Source: an uncultured Oscillospiraceae bacterium
GTDB lineage: Bacteria; Bacillota; Clostridia; Oscillospirales; Oscillospiraceae
Reading direction: 5' to 3'
Assembly: GCA_904419145.1 (NCBI GenBank)
Contig: CAJFQQ010000015.1
Coordinates: 1-57,042, forward strand
Length of the DNA: 57,042 nucleotides
Positions within the stretch are counted from its first letter, which is position 1. Each line of letters opens with the position of its first letter. The position numbers were made by a program, and so were the translations under genes. The notes beneath the pieces were generated by a model, which worked only from the letters and a program-made list of their open reading frames with translations, searched no databases and had not been told where the DNA came from. Positions 35,767-46,488 of this stretch are shown here, one piece after another.

Positions 35767-37333
35767 ACTCTACAGAATCTGCCATATGAATGATCCAATC
35801 TGGGAAGTTATAAAAAATGTTGGCAGCTGTGGCTTGGATATTTTCGATGGTCCCGCTGTGCGTCAACAGGGAATCATTTTTAAAACACACCGGAATGATG
35901 GGAACCACCTCCTGGAGATGTCTGCAGAGGCTCAGCCGCTCACTGGTTCCCCCGGTACGGCATGCCTCTAACAGCGCATCCGTCTCCTCGCTGCTCCAGC
36001 CGCCAAAATTCAGCGCGCCGCCGGTGCCAACCAACGCCGCAAGATCCCAGTCAGCGGTCAGCCGCACTTCCCCATAATAGAGGTCGAAGTCGCCGCTCTC
36101 CAACGCCTGCAGATACTCCGCCCACGGCAGGGCCTCCACCTCTACCTGAAGCACTCCGTCTACCGTCAGGCTCTGGGCCAAATATTGGGCAACCGCTGTC
36201 TTAGATGCATTATCACCATTCACCAGAAGTGTCAGTGTCCGCTGTATAGTGGCCTCACCGTCCTCTGGTGTCATCAGCGCCTGCTGGTAGGTATCCAGGC
36301 TGTAATCCATGTCCAGTGCCTCTGGATATTCCTCGGCCATCGGGGATAGGGGAAGCTGTGCCGGCAACGCATGTCCCGAGAGATAACCCTCTACCACAGT
36401 CTCCCGCGGGACCCCCATATACAGCGCTTGGCGCAGAGCCTGCTCCTGAAGGGATGCCCGCCGGGCATTGAGGCCCAGGAACTGCATCGTGGCCGTAGGC
36501 AGATCCACAGTATCTAAGCTCCCCGTCAAAGCTGTATTGCCCTGGGTCAGATCCGCAGCGACAACTTGAACCTCCCTTGATGTAAACAGATAGAGGATCG
36601 TATCGCTGTCTTTGGCATCTGCCAGCTCGATCCGATCCACAGGCAGGTCACGGCCCTGCCACCAGTCCGGATTGGCAGCCAGATAAGCCCCTTCGCTGGA
36701 GGTGATAAACAGATAAGGGCCTGTCCCGATGGGCGCAGCGTCCGTCTCTGTTCCATCTTTCACCACTGGAATGTCCAGAAGCGCCGTCAGGCGGCTGTTA
36801 GCCCTGGAGAGGGTAATGACCACCTCACTGGTGCCTCTTGTGGTGACCTGGCGGATATCCCCCAGGCGGTTCCCGTAGCGCTGGGAGGTCATGGCCCGGC
36901 GCAGAGAGGCCGCTGCGTCCGAGGCATCCAGGACGCTGCCGTCGCTGAACAGCACCCCCTGGCGGATGGTCAGCGTATACACCAGGCCGTCCTCACTGAC
37001 CGTATAGCCGCTGCAGAGGACAGGCTGTGGCTGGAACGATTCATCCAACTGGAACAGCGGCTCATACAGCAGCGCTGTCAGCTGCAGCTGGGCTCCGTCG
37101 CCGCAGGTAATAGGATCCAGGGTCTGCCCGTCGTGATAAGCCAGGGCAAAGGAGGTGATAGCAACCTCCTGGGGTTCCTCTTCGACAGCGTCCTCGCCCT
37201 CTGCCGTCTGCCAGGGCGCCATATCCTCCTGGCCTTCGTCTATGACCTCCATCTGCTCTCCGCAGCCGGACAGAAGCAGGCACAGCATCAGAAGCAGAAT
37301 GCCCCATGGCTTGCGCAACCAATGTCTGCTCAT
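35765..37333 (-). CDS. Peptide/nickel-type ABC transporter substrate-binding lipoprotein (SBP_bac_5)
   Basis: 522 residues with a lipoprotein signal (WGILLLMLCLLLSGCGE, lipidated Cys near 24). The SBP family 5 fold is shown by LYEPLFQLDE, GLVYTLTIRQGVLFSDG near 130 and IGTGPYLF near 205. Such proteins deliver oligopeptides or metal chelates to a Dpp/Opp-type permease. No permease or ATPase genes are adjacent, so it must work with a distant transporter or have another role. The start lies 3 bases after the pgeF stop with GGAGGG rather far upstream (14 bases), so expression probably depends on coupling. Confidence 0.88.
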   Translation of the reverse strand: MSRHWLRKPWGILLLMLCLLLSGCGEQMEVIDEGQEDMAPWQTAEGEDAVEEEPQEVAITSFALAYHDGQTLDPITCGDGAQLQLTALLYEPLFQLDESFQPQPVLCSGYTVSEDGLVYTLTIRQGVLFSDGSVLDASDAAASLRRAMTSQRYGNRLGDIRQVTTRGTSEVVITLSRANSRLTALLDIPVVKDGTETDAAPIGTGPYLFITSSEGAYLAANPDWWQGRDLPVDRIELADAKDSDTILYLFTSREVQVVAADLTQGNTALTGSLDTVDLPTATMQFLGLNARRASLQEQALRQALYMGVPRETVVEGYLSGHALPAQLPLSPMAEEYPEALDMDYSLDTYQQALMTPEDGEATIQRTLTLLVNGDNASKTAVAQYLAQSLTVDGVLQVEVEALPWAEYLQALESGDFDLYYGEVRLTADWDLAALVGTGGALNFGGWSSEETDALLEACRTGGTSERLSLCRHLQEVVPIIPVCFKNDSLLTHSGTIENIQATAANIFYNFPDWIIHMADSVE

Positions 37334-37336
37334 GGA

Positions 37337-38161
37337 TTAAGCCGGTCCCTCCCATAAAATGGCTGCCGCCTGTACACCCCGTGCGTTTCCCATTCTGCGG
37401 TGGCTCCAATAGAGCTCCGGGTGGCAGGCCGTGCACAGCTCGCTGACCGCGATCTGCTCTGACGGGACCCCTGCCAGCTCCAGCTGGCGGCGGTTCAGCC
37501 CTTTCAGATCCACCAGCCACTTCTCCCCCCTCCGGCGAAGAAATGGGGCAGCTTCTCGTCCCATAGCCCGCTCTATAGCCTCCGGGACATCCCGGTCCGT
37601 CTCAAAGCAGCACCGGTCAATGCCGGCGCCGATGGCAGCCTGTAGCCGCTCCGAACGGGCGCCAAAGGTCTCTGCCATCCGCTCTACTGTTTTTCTCACA
37701 ATCTCCTGCGCTGTTCCTCTCCAGCCGGCGTGGACCGCGCCCACACACCCGGCAACCGGGTCACAGAGCAAAATTACCATGCAGTCCGCAGAAAAGACAA
37801 ACAGCGGCAGACCGGACACATTGGTGATCAGCGCGTCCGCCTCGTAGTCCCGCTCACGGTAGAGGCCCTTGCCTGCGTCCGCCTCCGTCACCACCCGGAC
37901 CGTGTCCCGGTGGACCTGGTGGCTCAGCACGACCCGGCGGTGATCCGCGCCGATGGCGGCGCAGAAGCGGCGATAGTTCTCCGCCACGTGCTCCGCTGCA
38001 TCGCCGCTGACGTTGGCCCCCCGAAGGTTCAGGGATGCCAGTGCTCCAGTGCTGACGCCACCCAGCCGGGTGGAAAAGCCGTGTGCCACCTCCGCTATCG
38101 CGTCCAGATTCTCTGCTGTATGATAAATCAGCTCTCCCACCTGATGTTGGATCAAAGCCAT
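37337..38161 (-). CDS. pgeF: Peptidoglycan editing factor PgeF (YfiH/laccase-domain protein)
   Basis: 274 residues with AGGAGGT in front of the ATG. The family metal and active-site residues are visible in HQVH (81-84), SADCMVILL with Cys127 and AVHAGWRGT with His144. YfiH/PgeF removes wrongly incorporated L-Ser from peptidoglycan precursors and has also been described as a purine nucleoside phosphorylase/adenosine deaminase type enzyme. It follows secA after a 250-base insert that carries a duplicated secA tail; without it the spacing would be about 30 bases. Confidence 0.9.
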   Translation of the reverse strand: MALIQHQVGELIYHTAENLDAIAEVAHGFSTRLGGVSTGALASLNLRGANVSGDAAEHVAENYRRFCAAIGADHRRVVLSHQVHRDTVRVVTEADAGKGLYRERDYEADALITNVSGLPLFVFSADCMVILLCDPVAGCVGAVHAGWRGTAQEIVRKTVERMAETFGARSERLQAAIGAGIDRCCFETDRDVPEAIERAMGREAAPFLRRRGEKWLVDLKGLNRRQLELAGVPSEQIAVSELCTACHPELYWSHRRMGNARGVQAAAILWEGPA

Positions 38162-38189
38162 CGCTACCTCCTGGGTGCATCGCTGCCCG

Positions 38190-38243
38190 CCTTACCGCCC
38201 GCAGCAGTTCTTGTACTTCTTCCCGCTGCCGCAGGGGCAGGGG
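38190..38243 (-). repeat. Distal copy of the secA 3' end
   Basis: 54 bases matching 38411-38464 with a single mismatch (53/54). The copy contains the last 16 or so codons of secA including the stop. It sits 30 bases before the pgeF start, where the secA end would normally be expected. Confidence 0.95.
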
Positions 38244-38281
38244 ACTTCCCCAAGGGGATTAGTTCCCCTTGGGGACCCCAT
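38192..38281 (-). CDS. Possible 29-residue SEC-C mini-protein from the duplicated secA tail
   Basis: The copied segment remains open: ATG at 38281, then 12 residues of unrelated sequence and the zinc-binding tail [16 protein letters not shown], then TAA. The C-x-C-x8-CC pattern is that of the SecA C-terminal domain that binds SecB, ribosomes and phospholipid. There is no obvious ribosome site (sequence before ATG is GTGAAATAAA), and a hairpin covers the first codons, so translation is doubtful. It may be only a relic of the duplication. Confidence 0.3.
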   Translation of the reverse strand: MGSPRGTNPLGEVPCPCGSGKKYKNCCGR

Positions 38282-38410
38282 TTTATTTCACCTGCGCGGC
38301 GGGAATGGATCCCGCCTTGCGCCAAGTTTTTCCCTTCGGGAAAAATCTTGTACGCCGCTTCCGCGGCGGACGCCCCCTGCCCCAACCAGCGGGGCCGAAG
38401 CCGCCTCGTA
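38244..38410 (-). repeat. Hairpin-rich insert between the two copies of the secA 3' end
   Basis: 167 bases with four adjacent hairpins: CCCAAGGGGA/TCCCCTTGGG (about 38249-38275), GGCGGGA/TCCCGCC, TTTTTCCC/GGGAAAAA (about 38329-38347) and CGCCGC/GCGGCG. No gene apart from the mini frame above. It resembles the inserts behind rplQ and rpsN in being a chain of G/C-rich palindromes. Confidence 0.6.
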
Positions 38411-41145
<2,735 letters not shown>

Positions 41146-41195
41146 GTATATCATACTCCTCTTTGAGAGATTTCTTCTCACAATAACGCAGGATA

Positions 41196-41223
41196 AGTAT
41201 ACCACAAATTCTGAAAAATGCAA
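41196..41223 (-). promoter_or_regulatory. secA promoter
   Basis: Minus strand TTGCAT, 16-base spacer, TATACT, giving a leader of about 45 bases to the start codon at 41145. Confidence 0.65.
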
Positions 41224-41323
41224 ACCATCCGGGGCATTTCCGGCCATAGTTTGCAAAATGTTCAAGATTGAATGGGCATAGGCATCCCACAATTCTCCCC
41301 CGGTTCTTCTCCCCCTTCCATCG

Positions 41324-41373
41324 AAAAAGCCCATTGCTGTACATCGTACGCTTGTACAGCAATGGGCTTTTTA
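41324..41373 (-). terminator. Terminator of the ribosomal protein super-operon
   Basis: AAAAAGCCCATTGCTGTAC and its complement GTACAGCAATGGGCTTTTT around a short loop, with T-runs on both strands. It lies 198 bases beyond the present rplQ stop but only 38 bases beyond the duplicated stop at 41411, suggesting that the insert pushed it away. Confidence 0.9.
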
Positions 41374-41410
41374 CTTCCTGTTCCCCACTCGCCGTGGAGA
41401 ACAATAGTGT

Positions 41411-41435
41411 TTAGACCAGCTCGATCATTGCGGTC
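41411..41435 (-). repeat. Distal copy of the rplQ 3' end
   Basis: 25 bases identical to 41571-41595, containing the last seven codons and stop of rplQ (AMIELV then TAA). It stands next to the operon terminator, as an original gene end would. Confidence 0.95.
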
Positions 41436-41570
41436 AACCTCGCGCCAAGAGCCGCCTGAGGCGGTTGCACTCGGTACACCCGCCTGCGGGCGGGCGCACC
41501 CCAAGGGCACTTTGTCGGGCGCTATACGCCCTCGGGCGTCGGCTCCGCCTCGACCGCGGCAAATCTGATC
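41436..41570 (-). repeat. Hairpin-rich insert downstream of rplQ
   Basis: 135 bases between the two copies of the rplQ end. Small palindromes in series: CCGCC-TGA-GGCGG, CCCGCC-TGC-GGGCGGG and GCCC-TC-GGGC. No open frame of interest. It differs in sequence from the secA insert but has the same architecture and the same location relative to a gene end. Confidence 0.6.
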
Positions 41571-41912
41571 TTAGACCAGCTCGATCATTGCGGTCTCGGC
41601 GGCATCGCCACGGCGCACGCCGGTGCGGGTGATGCGGGTATAGCCGCCATTGCGCTCAGAGTAATTGGGCGCGATCTCCTTGAAGACCTTCTTCACCACG
41701 TCCTCACGGGTGATAAAGGTCATCGCCTGCCGATAAGCGGCCAGATCGCCCTTCTTACCCAGGGTAATCATCTTCTCAGCCAAAGGCCGGATCTCCTTGC
41801 AGCGGGTGACGGTGGACTCCATCTTCCCCTTGTCCAGGAAATCGGTCACCTGCTGACGGAGCATCGCTCTGCGCTGGTCGGTTGTCTTACCGAGCTTACG
41901 AGTTCCGGGCAT
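41571..41912 (-). CDS. rplQ: 50S ribosomal protein L17
   Basis: 113 residues: [22 protein letters not shown] at the start, RKLGKT being the family signature, and [22 protein letters not shown] at the end. Length is that of the usual bacterial protein. It binds 23S rRNA near the exit tunnel. GGAGGAAACCAAC precedes the ATG. It is the last gene of the alpha operon, 57 bases after rpoA. Its final 25 bases are repeated 160 bases downstream. Confidence 0.97.
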   Translation of the reverse strand: MPGTRKLGKTTDQRRAMLRQQVTDFLDKGKMESTVTRCKEIRPLAEKMITLGKKGDLAAYRQAMTFITREDVVKKVFKEIAPNYSERNGGYTRITRTGVRRGDAAETAMIELV

Positions 41913-41969
41913 GTTGGTTTCCTCCTTACATTGTCAACCTGCCCTGCGGGCAGTTCACGATCATCATAC

Positions 41970-42920
41970 TTAATTGTTGTCCTTGTCAGCCAGAGACAAG
42001 CCCATCATGGCCAACTTATTGATGACTTCTTCCAGGGACTTGCGGCCCAGGTTGCGCACCTTCATCATCTCATCCTCGGTCTTGGAGATCAGATCCTCCA
42101 CCGTGTTGATGTTGGCGCGCTTGAGGCAGTTGAAGCTGCGGACGCTGAGGTCCAGCTCCTCGATGGTCAGCTCCAAGACCTTGTCCCGCTGGGTCTCGGC
42201 CTTTTCCACCACAGTGGACCGGGAGCCCACTGTCTCGCTCAAATCGGTAAACAGGGCAAAGTGATCGCAGAGGATCTTCGCCCCCAGGCTCACCGCATCC
42301 CGGGCGGAGATGGTAGAATCCGTCCAGACCTCCAGCGTCAGCTTGTCGAAGTCGGTCATGTTCCCCACGCGGGTGTTCTCCACGGTGTAATTGACCTTGT
42401 ATACGGGGGTGTAGATGGAGTCCACAGGGATGACGCCGATCACAGGCTGGCTGCCCTTGTTCCGGTCGGCAGGCACATAGCCGCGGCCGTGGCTGAGTGT
42501 GATCTCCATATTCAGAGAAGCGCCCGCCCCCAGAGTAGCGATGTGCAGCTCAGGGTTCAGCACCTCCACCTCGCCGTCGGACTTGATATCACCGGCGGTG
42601 ACCTCGCAGGGGCCCACAGCCTCGATAAAGACTGTCTTGACACCCTCGCTGTGCAGCTTGGTAATCAGCCCCTTGATGTTCAGCACGATCTCTGTTACAT
42701 CCTCCTTGACACCGGGGATGGTGGTAAACTCGTGCTGTACGCCGGCAATTTTGATGCTGGTAGCAGCGGTGCCGGGCAGCGAGGAGAGCATGATCCTGCG
42801 CAGGGCGTTGCCCAGCGTCGTACCATATCCCCGCTCCAGGGGCTCAATGACATATTTGCCGTAAGAGTCATCGCCGGGGGTCTCAATACATTCGATTTGA
42901 GGCTTCTCAATTTCAATCAT
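41970..42920 (-). CDS. rpoA: DNA-directed RNA polymerase alpha subunit
   Basis: 316 residues from [13 protein letters not shown] with AAGGAGGG upstream; a longer frame adds ten non-homologous residues. The N-terminal domain (about 1-230, with [22 protein letters not shown]) dimerises and assembles the core enzyme; the C-terminal domain, after a linker, carries the [20 protein letters not shown] helix-hairpin-helix region that contacts UP elements and activators. Located between rpsD and rplQ, the usual Firmicutes order. Confidence 0.97.
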   Translation of the reverse strand: MIEIEKPQIECIETPGDDSYGKYVIEPLERGYGTTLGNALRRIMLSSLPGTAATSIKIAGVQHEFTTIPGVKEDVTEIVLNIKGLITKLHSEGVKTVFIEAVGPCEVTAGDIKSDGEVEVLNPELHIATLGAGASLNMEITLSHGRGYVPADRNKGSQPVIGVIPVDSIYTPVYKVNYTVENTRVGNMTDFDKLTLEVWTDSTISARDAVSLGAKILCDHFALFTDLSETVGSRSTVVEKAETQRDKVLELTIEELDLSVRSFNCLKRANINTVEDLISKTEDEMMKVRNLGRKSLEEVINKLAMMGLSLADKDNN

Positions 42921-43004
42921 GCAGTTACCCTCCTTTTCATGGCGGGCCATAGGGGACAGCCCACGCTAAATTCCGTTCGTATGGTGCTCGAGGGTACTCT
43001 CAGA

Positions 43005-43607
43005 TTACTTGGAATACAACTCAACGATGAGATGCTCCTCGATGGGCAGATCAATGTCCTCCCGGACAGGCAGACGGGTTACGGTGCCCTTCAGGGCATT
43101 CTTCTCCCGCTCCAGCCACTGGGGCACCAGCACCACCGGGGCATCCTCGCCCAGCAGACGCTTAAACTTCACAGAGGAGCGGCTGCTGTCCTTGACCTCG
43201 ATCACATCACCGACCTTCACCAGATAGGAGGGAATGTCGACTTTCGTACCATTGACAGTGAAGTGGGCATGGCTCACCAGCTGGCGGGCTTCCCGGCGGG
43301 TCATGGCCAGACCCAGGCGATACACCACGTTGTCCAGGCGGCGCTCCAGCAGGCTCAGCAGATCCTCGCCAGTCTTACCGGACATGCGGGTAGCCTTCTC
43401 GTAATACATACGGAATTGCTTCTCCATGACGCCATAGACGAACTTGACCTTCTGCTTCTCCTGAAGCTGGAGAGCATACTCACTCTTCTTCTTTCTCATC
43501 TGACCGCCGGGATTGCGCTCGGTAGTCTTCTTGTTGTATCCCATCGCGGCGGGGGAAATACCCAGAGCCTTGCAGCGCTTGGCAATGGGCTGCATATTCT
43601 TAGCCAT
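43005..43607 (-). CDS. rpsD: 30S ribosomal protein S4
   Basis: 200 residues. The S4 RNA-binding domain [31 protein letters not shown] is near 90-120, and the C-terminus ends [14 protein letters not shown]. The N-terminus has only one cysteine, so this is the zinc-free form. S4 nucleates 30S assembly on 16S rRNA and in many bacteria controls alpha operon translation. It is placed between rpsK and rpoA. Confidence 0.97.
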   Translation of the reverse strand: MAKNMQPIAKRCKALGISPAAMGYNKKTTERNPGGQMRKKKSEYALQLQEKQKVKFVYGVMEKQFRMYYEKATRMSGKTGEDLLSLLERRLDNVVYRLGLAMTRREARQLVSHAHFTVNGTKVDIPSYLVKVGDVIEVKDSSRSSVKFKRLLGEDAPVVLVPQWLEREKNALKGTVTRLPVREDIDLPIEEHLIVELYSK

Positions 43608-43633
43608 AATTTACTGTTCCTCCTTCTTCCCAA

Positions 43634-44035
43634 TTAGACACGGCGGCGCTTGGGTGGACGGCAGCCATTGTGGGGGATGGGGGTAACATCCTTAATCATG
43701 GTAACCTCCAGGCCCACGGCCTGCAGAGCGCGGATCGCAGCCTCACGGCCCTGGCCTGGGCCCTTGACAAAGACCTCCACGGTCTTCAGGCCATGCTCCA
43801 TGGCGGCGCGGGCAGCCACCTCAGCGGCGGTCTGTGCGGCAAAGGGGGTGGATTTCTTGCTGCCACGGAAGCCCTGTCCACCAGAGGACGCCCAAGAAAT
43901 CGCATTGCCCTGGACATCGGTGACAGTCACCATGGTGTTGTTGAAGGAAGAACGGATATGGACCTGACCCTTTTCAATGTTCTTCTTTTCGCGGCGACGG
44001 CGGATAACCTTCTTGCCAGTTTTCGGTGCAGCCAT
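43634..44035 (-). CDS. rpsK: 30S ribosomal protein S11
   Basis: 133 residues, with a basic N-terminus [16 protein letters not shown] and the conserved ATVTD-like block [22 protein letters not shown], then [14 protein letters not shown] and the C-terminal [12 protein letters not shown]. It forms part of the 30S platform near the mRNA exit. Fifteen bases separate it from rpsM upstream. Confidence 0.97.
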   Translation of the reverse strand: MAAPKTGKKVIRRRREKKNIEKGQVHIRSSFNNTMVTVTDVQGNAISWASSGGQGFRGSKKSTPFAAQTAAEVAARAAMEHGLKTVEVFVKGPGQGREAAIRALQAVGLEVTMIKDVTPIPHNGCRPPKRRRV

Positions 44036-44050
44036 TTTGATTCTCCCTCC

Positions 44051-44419
44051 TTACTTCTTCTTATTCGCAATGGTCTTCTTGGGACCCTTGCGGGTGCGGG
44101 CATTGGTCTTGCTGCGCTGTCCGCGGACAGGCAGGCCGCGGCGATGGCGGATGCCGCGGTAGCAGCCGATCTCGGTCAGGCGCTTGATATCCAGGGCCAC
44201 GGCGCGGCGCAGGTCGCCCTCCACCATATAGCCATGGTCAATGGCCTCACGCAGCTTGGCCTCATCTGTCTCGGTCAAATCCTTGACGCGGGTGTCGGGG
44301 TTGATCCCAGTCTGCGCCAGAATATCCTTGGCGCTCTTTCTGCCAATGCCATAGATGTAAGTCAAACCGATCTCGATTCGCTTATCCTTGGGCAGGTCAA
44401 TACCGGCAATTCTTGCCAT
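44051..44419 (-). CDS. rpsM: 30S ribosomal protein S13
   Basis: 122 residues. Starts [26 protein letters not shown], contains the helix-two-turn-helix region and ends with the basic tail [24 protein letters not shown] that reaches the P-site tRNA. Full length. It follows rpmJ by 24 bases with GGAGGTG before the start. Confidence 0.97.
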   Translation of the reverse strand: MARIAGIDLPKDKRIEIGLTYIYGIGRKSAKDILAQTGINPDTRVKDLTETDEAKLREAIDHGYMVEGDLRRAVALDIKRLTEIGCYRGIRHRRGLPVRGQRSKTNARTRKGPKKTIANKKK

Positions 44420-44443
44420 TTGTTAACGCACCTCCAATTTCAC

Positions 44444-44557
44444 TTAGCCCTGTCTCTGCTTGTGCTTGGGATTCTCGCAGATGACCATGACGCGGCCCTT
44501 CCGGCGAATGATCTTGCACTTCTCACACATGGGCTTAACGGACGGTCTTACTTTCAT
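44444..44557 (-). CDS. rpmJ: 50S ribosomal protein L36
   Basis: 37 residues, [21 protein letters not shown] and then [15 protein letters not shown], too short for most gene tracks. The zinc ligands Cys11, Cys14, Cys27 and His32 are complete, so this is the zinc-binding (C+) form. It lies 13 bases after infA, the standard order, and has AGGAGGAGC before the ATG. Confidence 0.96.
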   Translation of the reverse strand: MKVRPSVKPMCEKCKIIRRKGRVMVICENPKHKQRQG

Positions 44558-44570
44558 GTCGAAGCTCCTC

Positions 44571-44775
44571 CTACTTACTACGCCAGGTAATCCGGCCACG
44601 GGTCAGGTCGTAGGGACTCATCTCCACCGTGACTTTGTCACCAGGCAGAATTCTGATGAAATTCATTCTGAGTTTTCCGGAAATGTGCGCCAGAATGGTA
44701 TGGCCATTTCCAATATCTACTTGGAATGTGGTGTTGGGCAGCGCCTCCGACTTCGATCATATCGGATTTTGCCAA
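44571..44775 (-). pseudogene. infA: Translation initiation factor IF-1, frameshifted
   Basis: The locus expected to hold infA starts at TTG (44775) after AGGAGGG and reads [10 protein letters not shown], then leaves the family. From about 44749 the next frame reads [16 protein letters not shown] through [21 protein letters not shown] to [12 protein letters not shown] and stop, an otherwise normal IF-1. The locus is 205 bases, against 219 for a 72-residue IF-1, so 14 bases are missing where relatives have EGTVV. No slippery sequence was recognised and no start codon serves the second frame. Because IF-1 is essential, either a sequence error, a second infA elsewhere, or an unusual recoding must explain it. 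Confidence 0.8.
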
Positions 44776-44778
44776 GTG

Positions 44779-45063
44779 CTATCCCTCCTGGTCTGGATTA
44801 CCTGTCTCGCCAAAGACGGCGAGGGCCTTACGAAGTTCACGATTCGTGATATTCTCTCCGCATCTGATCTTTTCGGCCGCTGCGCTCTGGGATGCCGGGA
44901 CGAATTCCACGTGCTTGCGTTTCTTTCGCTTCGGGCACTCCAGGCGGCGCTTCCGGCCGTCCGCCAGCAGAAGGAAGTCCCCTTCTGTCTCCAGGACGAA
45001 GAAGAACTGTCCTTTATCCCTGCCGGCAGCAGATTTCACAATGTCTGATTTCGCAATGTCCAT
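44779..45063 (-). CDS. KOW-domain RNA-binding protein (L14e-like)
   Basis: 94 residues from MDIAKSDIVKSAAGRDKGQ, with GGAGTG about 10 bases before the ATG. The KOW motif DIVKSAAGRDKGQFFFVL occupies the N-terminus and a second basic block RKRRLECPKRKKRKHVEFV follows, similar to eukaryotic/archaeal L14e. Such genes are commonly found between map and infA in Clostridia. The protein likely binds rRNA or mRNA in the cytoplasm; no specific role is established. It starts 9 bases after the map stop codon. Confidence 0.85.
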   Translation of the reverse strand: MDIAKSDIVKSAAGRDKGQFFFVLETEGDFLLLADGRKRRLECPKRKKRKHVEFVPASQSAAAEKIRCGENITNRELRKALAVFGETGNPDQEG

Positions 45064-45071
45064 CTCACTGA

Positions 45072-45836
45072 TCACTCCACGGTGATTTCCGGATCTGTTA
45101 AAATCTCCGGTTCGCCGTCAGTAATGAGGATGGTGTTTTCATAGTGGGCAGACCACTTGCCGTCGGCGGTCTTAACAGTCCAGCCGTCCGGCATCACCTT
45201 GATGCCGGCGCCGCCGGCGTTCACCATGGGCTCCACCGCGATGGTCATCCCCCGCAGGAGCCTGGGACGCTCGCCGTGCCCCACCACATAGTTGGGCACC
45301 TCCGGCGCCTCATGCATCTGCCGGCCCACACCGTGGCCCACATACTCGCGAACCACAGCAAACCCGTTGGCCTCCACAAATTTTTGGACAGCCCGGGAGA
45401 TATCCGGGACGCGATACCCTTCTCTGGCGAACTTCAGCCCCTCGAAGAAGCTCTGGCGGGTCACGTCGATGAGCCGCTGCGCCTCCGGAGAGATCTTGCC
45501 GCAGGGAAAGGTCGCCGCGCAGTCCCCGTGGAATCCATCCTTATAGGCCCCCACGTCAATGGATACGATATCCCCCTCATGGAGGACCCGCTTTCCGGGG
45601 ATGCCGTGGATGATCTCGTCATTGACAGAGACACACACACTGGCGGGATACCCCTGATAGTGGAGGAAGGAAGGGGTTGCCCCCTGGGACTTGATGAAAT
45701 GGTACACTGCTTGATCGATTTCATGGGTTGTTACGCCGGGGGTCACCATTTTCCCTGCCAAAGCACGGGCTGCCGCGGTAATTTTTCCGGCCCGGCGCAT
45801 CAGTTCAATCTCCTGCTTGGACTTCAGTGTAATCAT
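45072..45836 (-). CDS. map: Methionine aminopeptidase, type I
   Basis: 254 residues from the ATG whose A lies in the adk stop (TGATG); a GTG one codon earlier is the alternative. Metal ligands of the pita-bread fold are visible in VSIDVGAYKDGFHGDCAATFP (two Asp), HEAPEVPNYV (His), IAVEPMV (Glu) and ENTILIT (Glu), and YVGHGVGRQMHE holds the other His. It trims the initiator methionine from new proteins. Its place after adk follows the usual secY-adk-map order. Confidence 0.96.
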   Translation of the reverse strand: MITLKSKQEIELMRRAGKITAAARALAGKMVTPGVTTHEIDQAVYHFIKSQGATPSFLHYQGYPASVCVSVNDEIIHGIPGKRVLHEGDIVSIDVGAYKDGFHGDCAATFPCGKISPEAQRLIDVTRQSFFEGLKFAREGYRVPDISRAVQKFVEANGFAVVREYVGHGVGRQMHEAPEVPNYVVGHGERPRLLRGMTIAVEPMVNAGGAGIKVMPDGWTVKTADGKWSAHYENTILITDGEPEILTDPEITVE

Positions 45837-46471
45837 CACTTCAACCCCAAAGCAGCGAGGATCTTGGCGTTGGTAGCTTCCTTGTTGTCAGCCACCTCCA
45901 CGCTCTTGAGCAGGCCCCGCTCGGCGTAGAAGTCCACCAGGGGCTCTGTCTCTCTATGATAAACCGCAAGACGTGCCTTGACAGTCTCGGGTGTATCATC
46001 TTCCCGCTGGATCAGTTTACCACCGCAGTTGTCGCAAATCCCCTCGACTTTCGGGGGTACGGCTTCCACGTTGTAGCTGGCACCACATGCCTCACAGACC
46101 CGGCGGCCGCTCATGCGGCGCAGAATCTCATCCTCAGAGACCTCAATGGAGATCACGGCATCAATCCGAATCCCTGCCTTCTCAATGGCCTCCGCCTGGG
46201 CGATGGTGCGGGGCACCCCGTCCAGAATACAGCCCTTGGCGCAGTCGCTCTGGCTGAGCCGCTCTCCCACAATGCCAATAATGACTTCGTCAGGCACCAG
46301 TTGGCCGGCATCCATAAAGGATTTGGCCTTCAGCCCGGTCGGCGTACCGTCCTTGATGGCGGCGCGCAGAATGTTGCCGGTGGAGATGCTGGGGATGCCC
46401 AACTTCTTGCACAGGATTTCCGCCTGGGTGCCTTTCCCGGCACCGGGGGCGCCTAATAAAATCAGATTCAT
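45836..46471 (-). CDS. adk: Adenylate kinase
   Basis: 211 residues. P-loop [10 protein letters not shown] at 7-16, [11 protein letters not shown] near 84 and a LID domain with four cysteines (CEACGASYN and CDNCGG), the zinc-binding form typical of Gram-positive bacteria. It equilibrates ATP + AMP with 2 ADP. It follows secY by 17 bases and overlaps map by one base. Confidence 0.97.
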   Translation of the reverse strand: MNLILLGAPGAGKGTQAEILCKKLGIPSISTGNILRAAIKDGTPTGLKAKSFMDAGQLVPDEVIIGIVGERLSQSDCAKGCILDGVPRTIAQAEAIEKAGIRIDAVISIEVSEDEILRRMSGRRVCEACGASYNVEAVPPKVEGICDNCGGKLIQREDDTPETVKARLAVYHRETEPLVDFYAERGLLKSVEVADNKEATNAKILAALGLK

Positions 46472-46488
46472 ACGATCCTCGATTCTCC

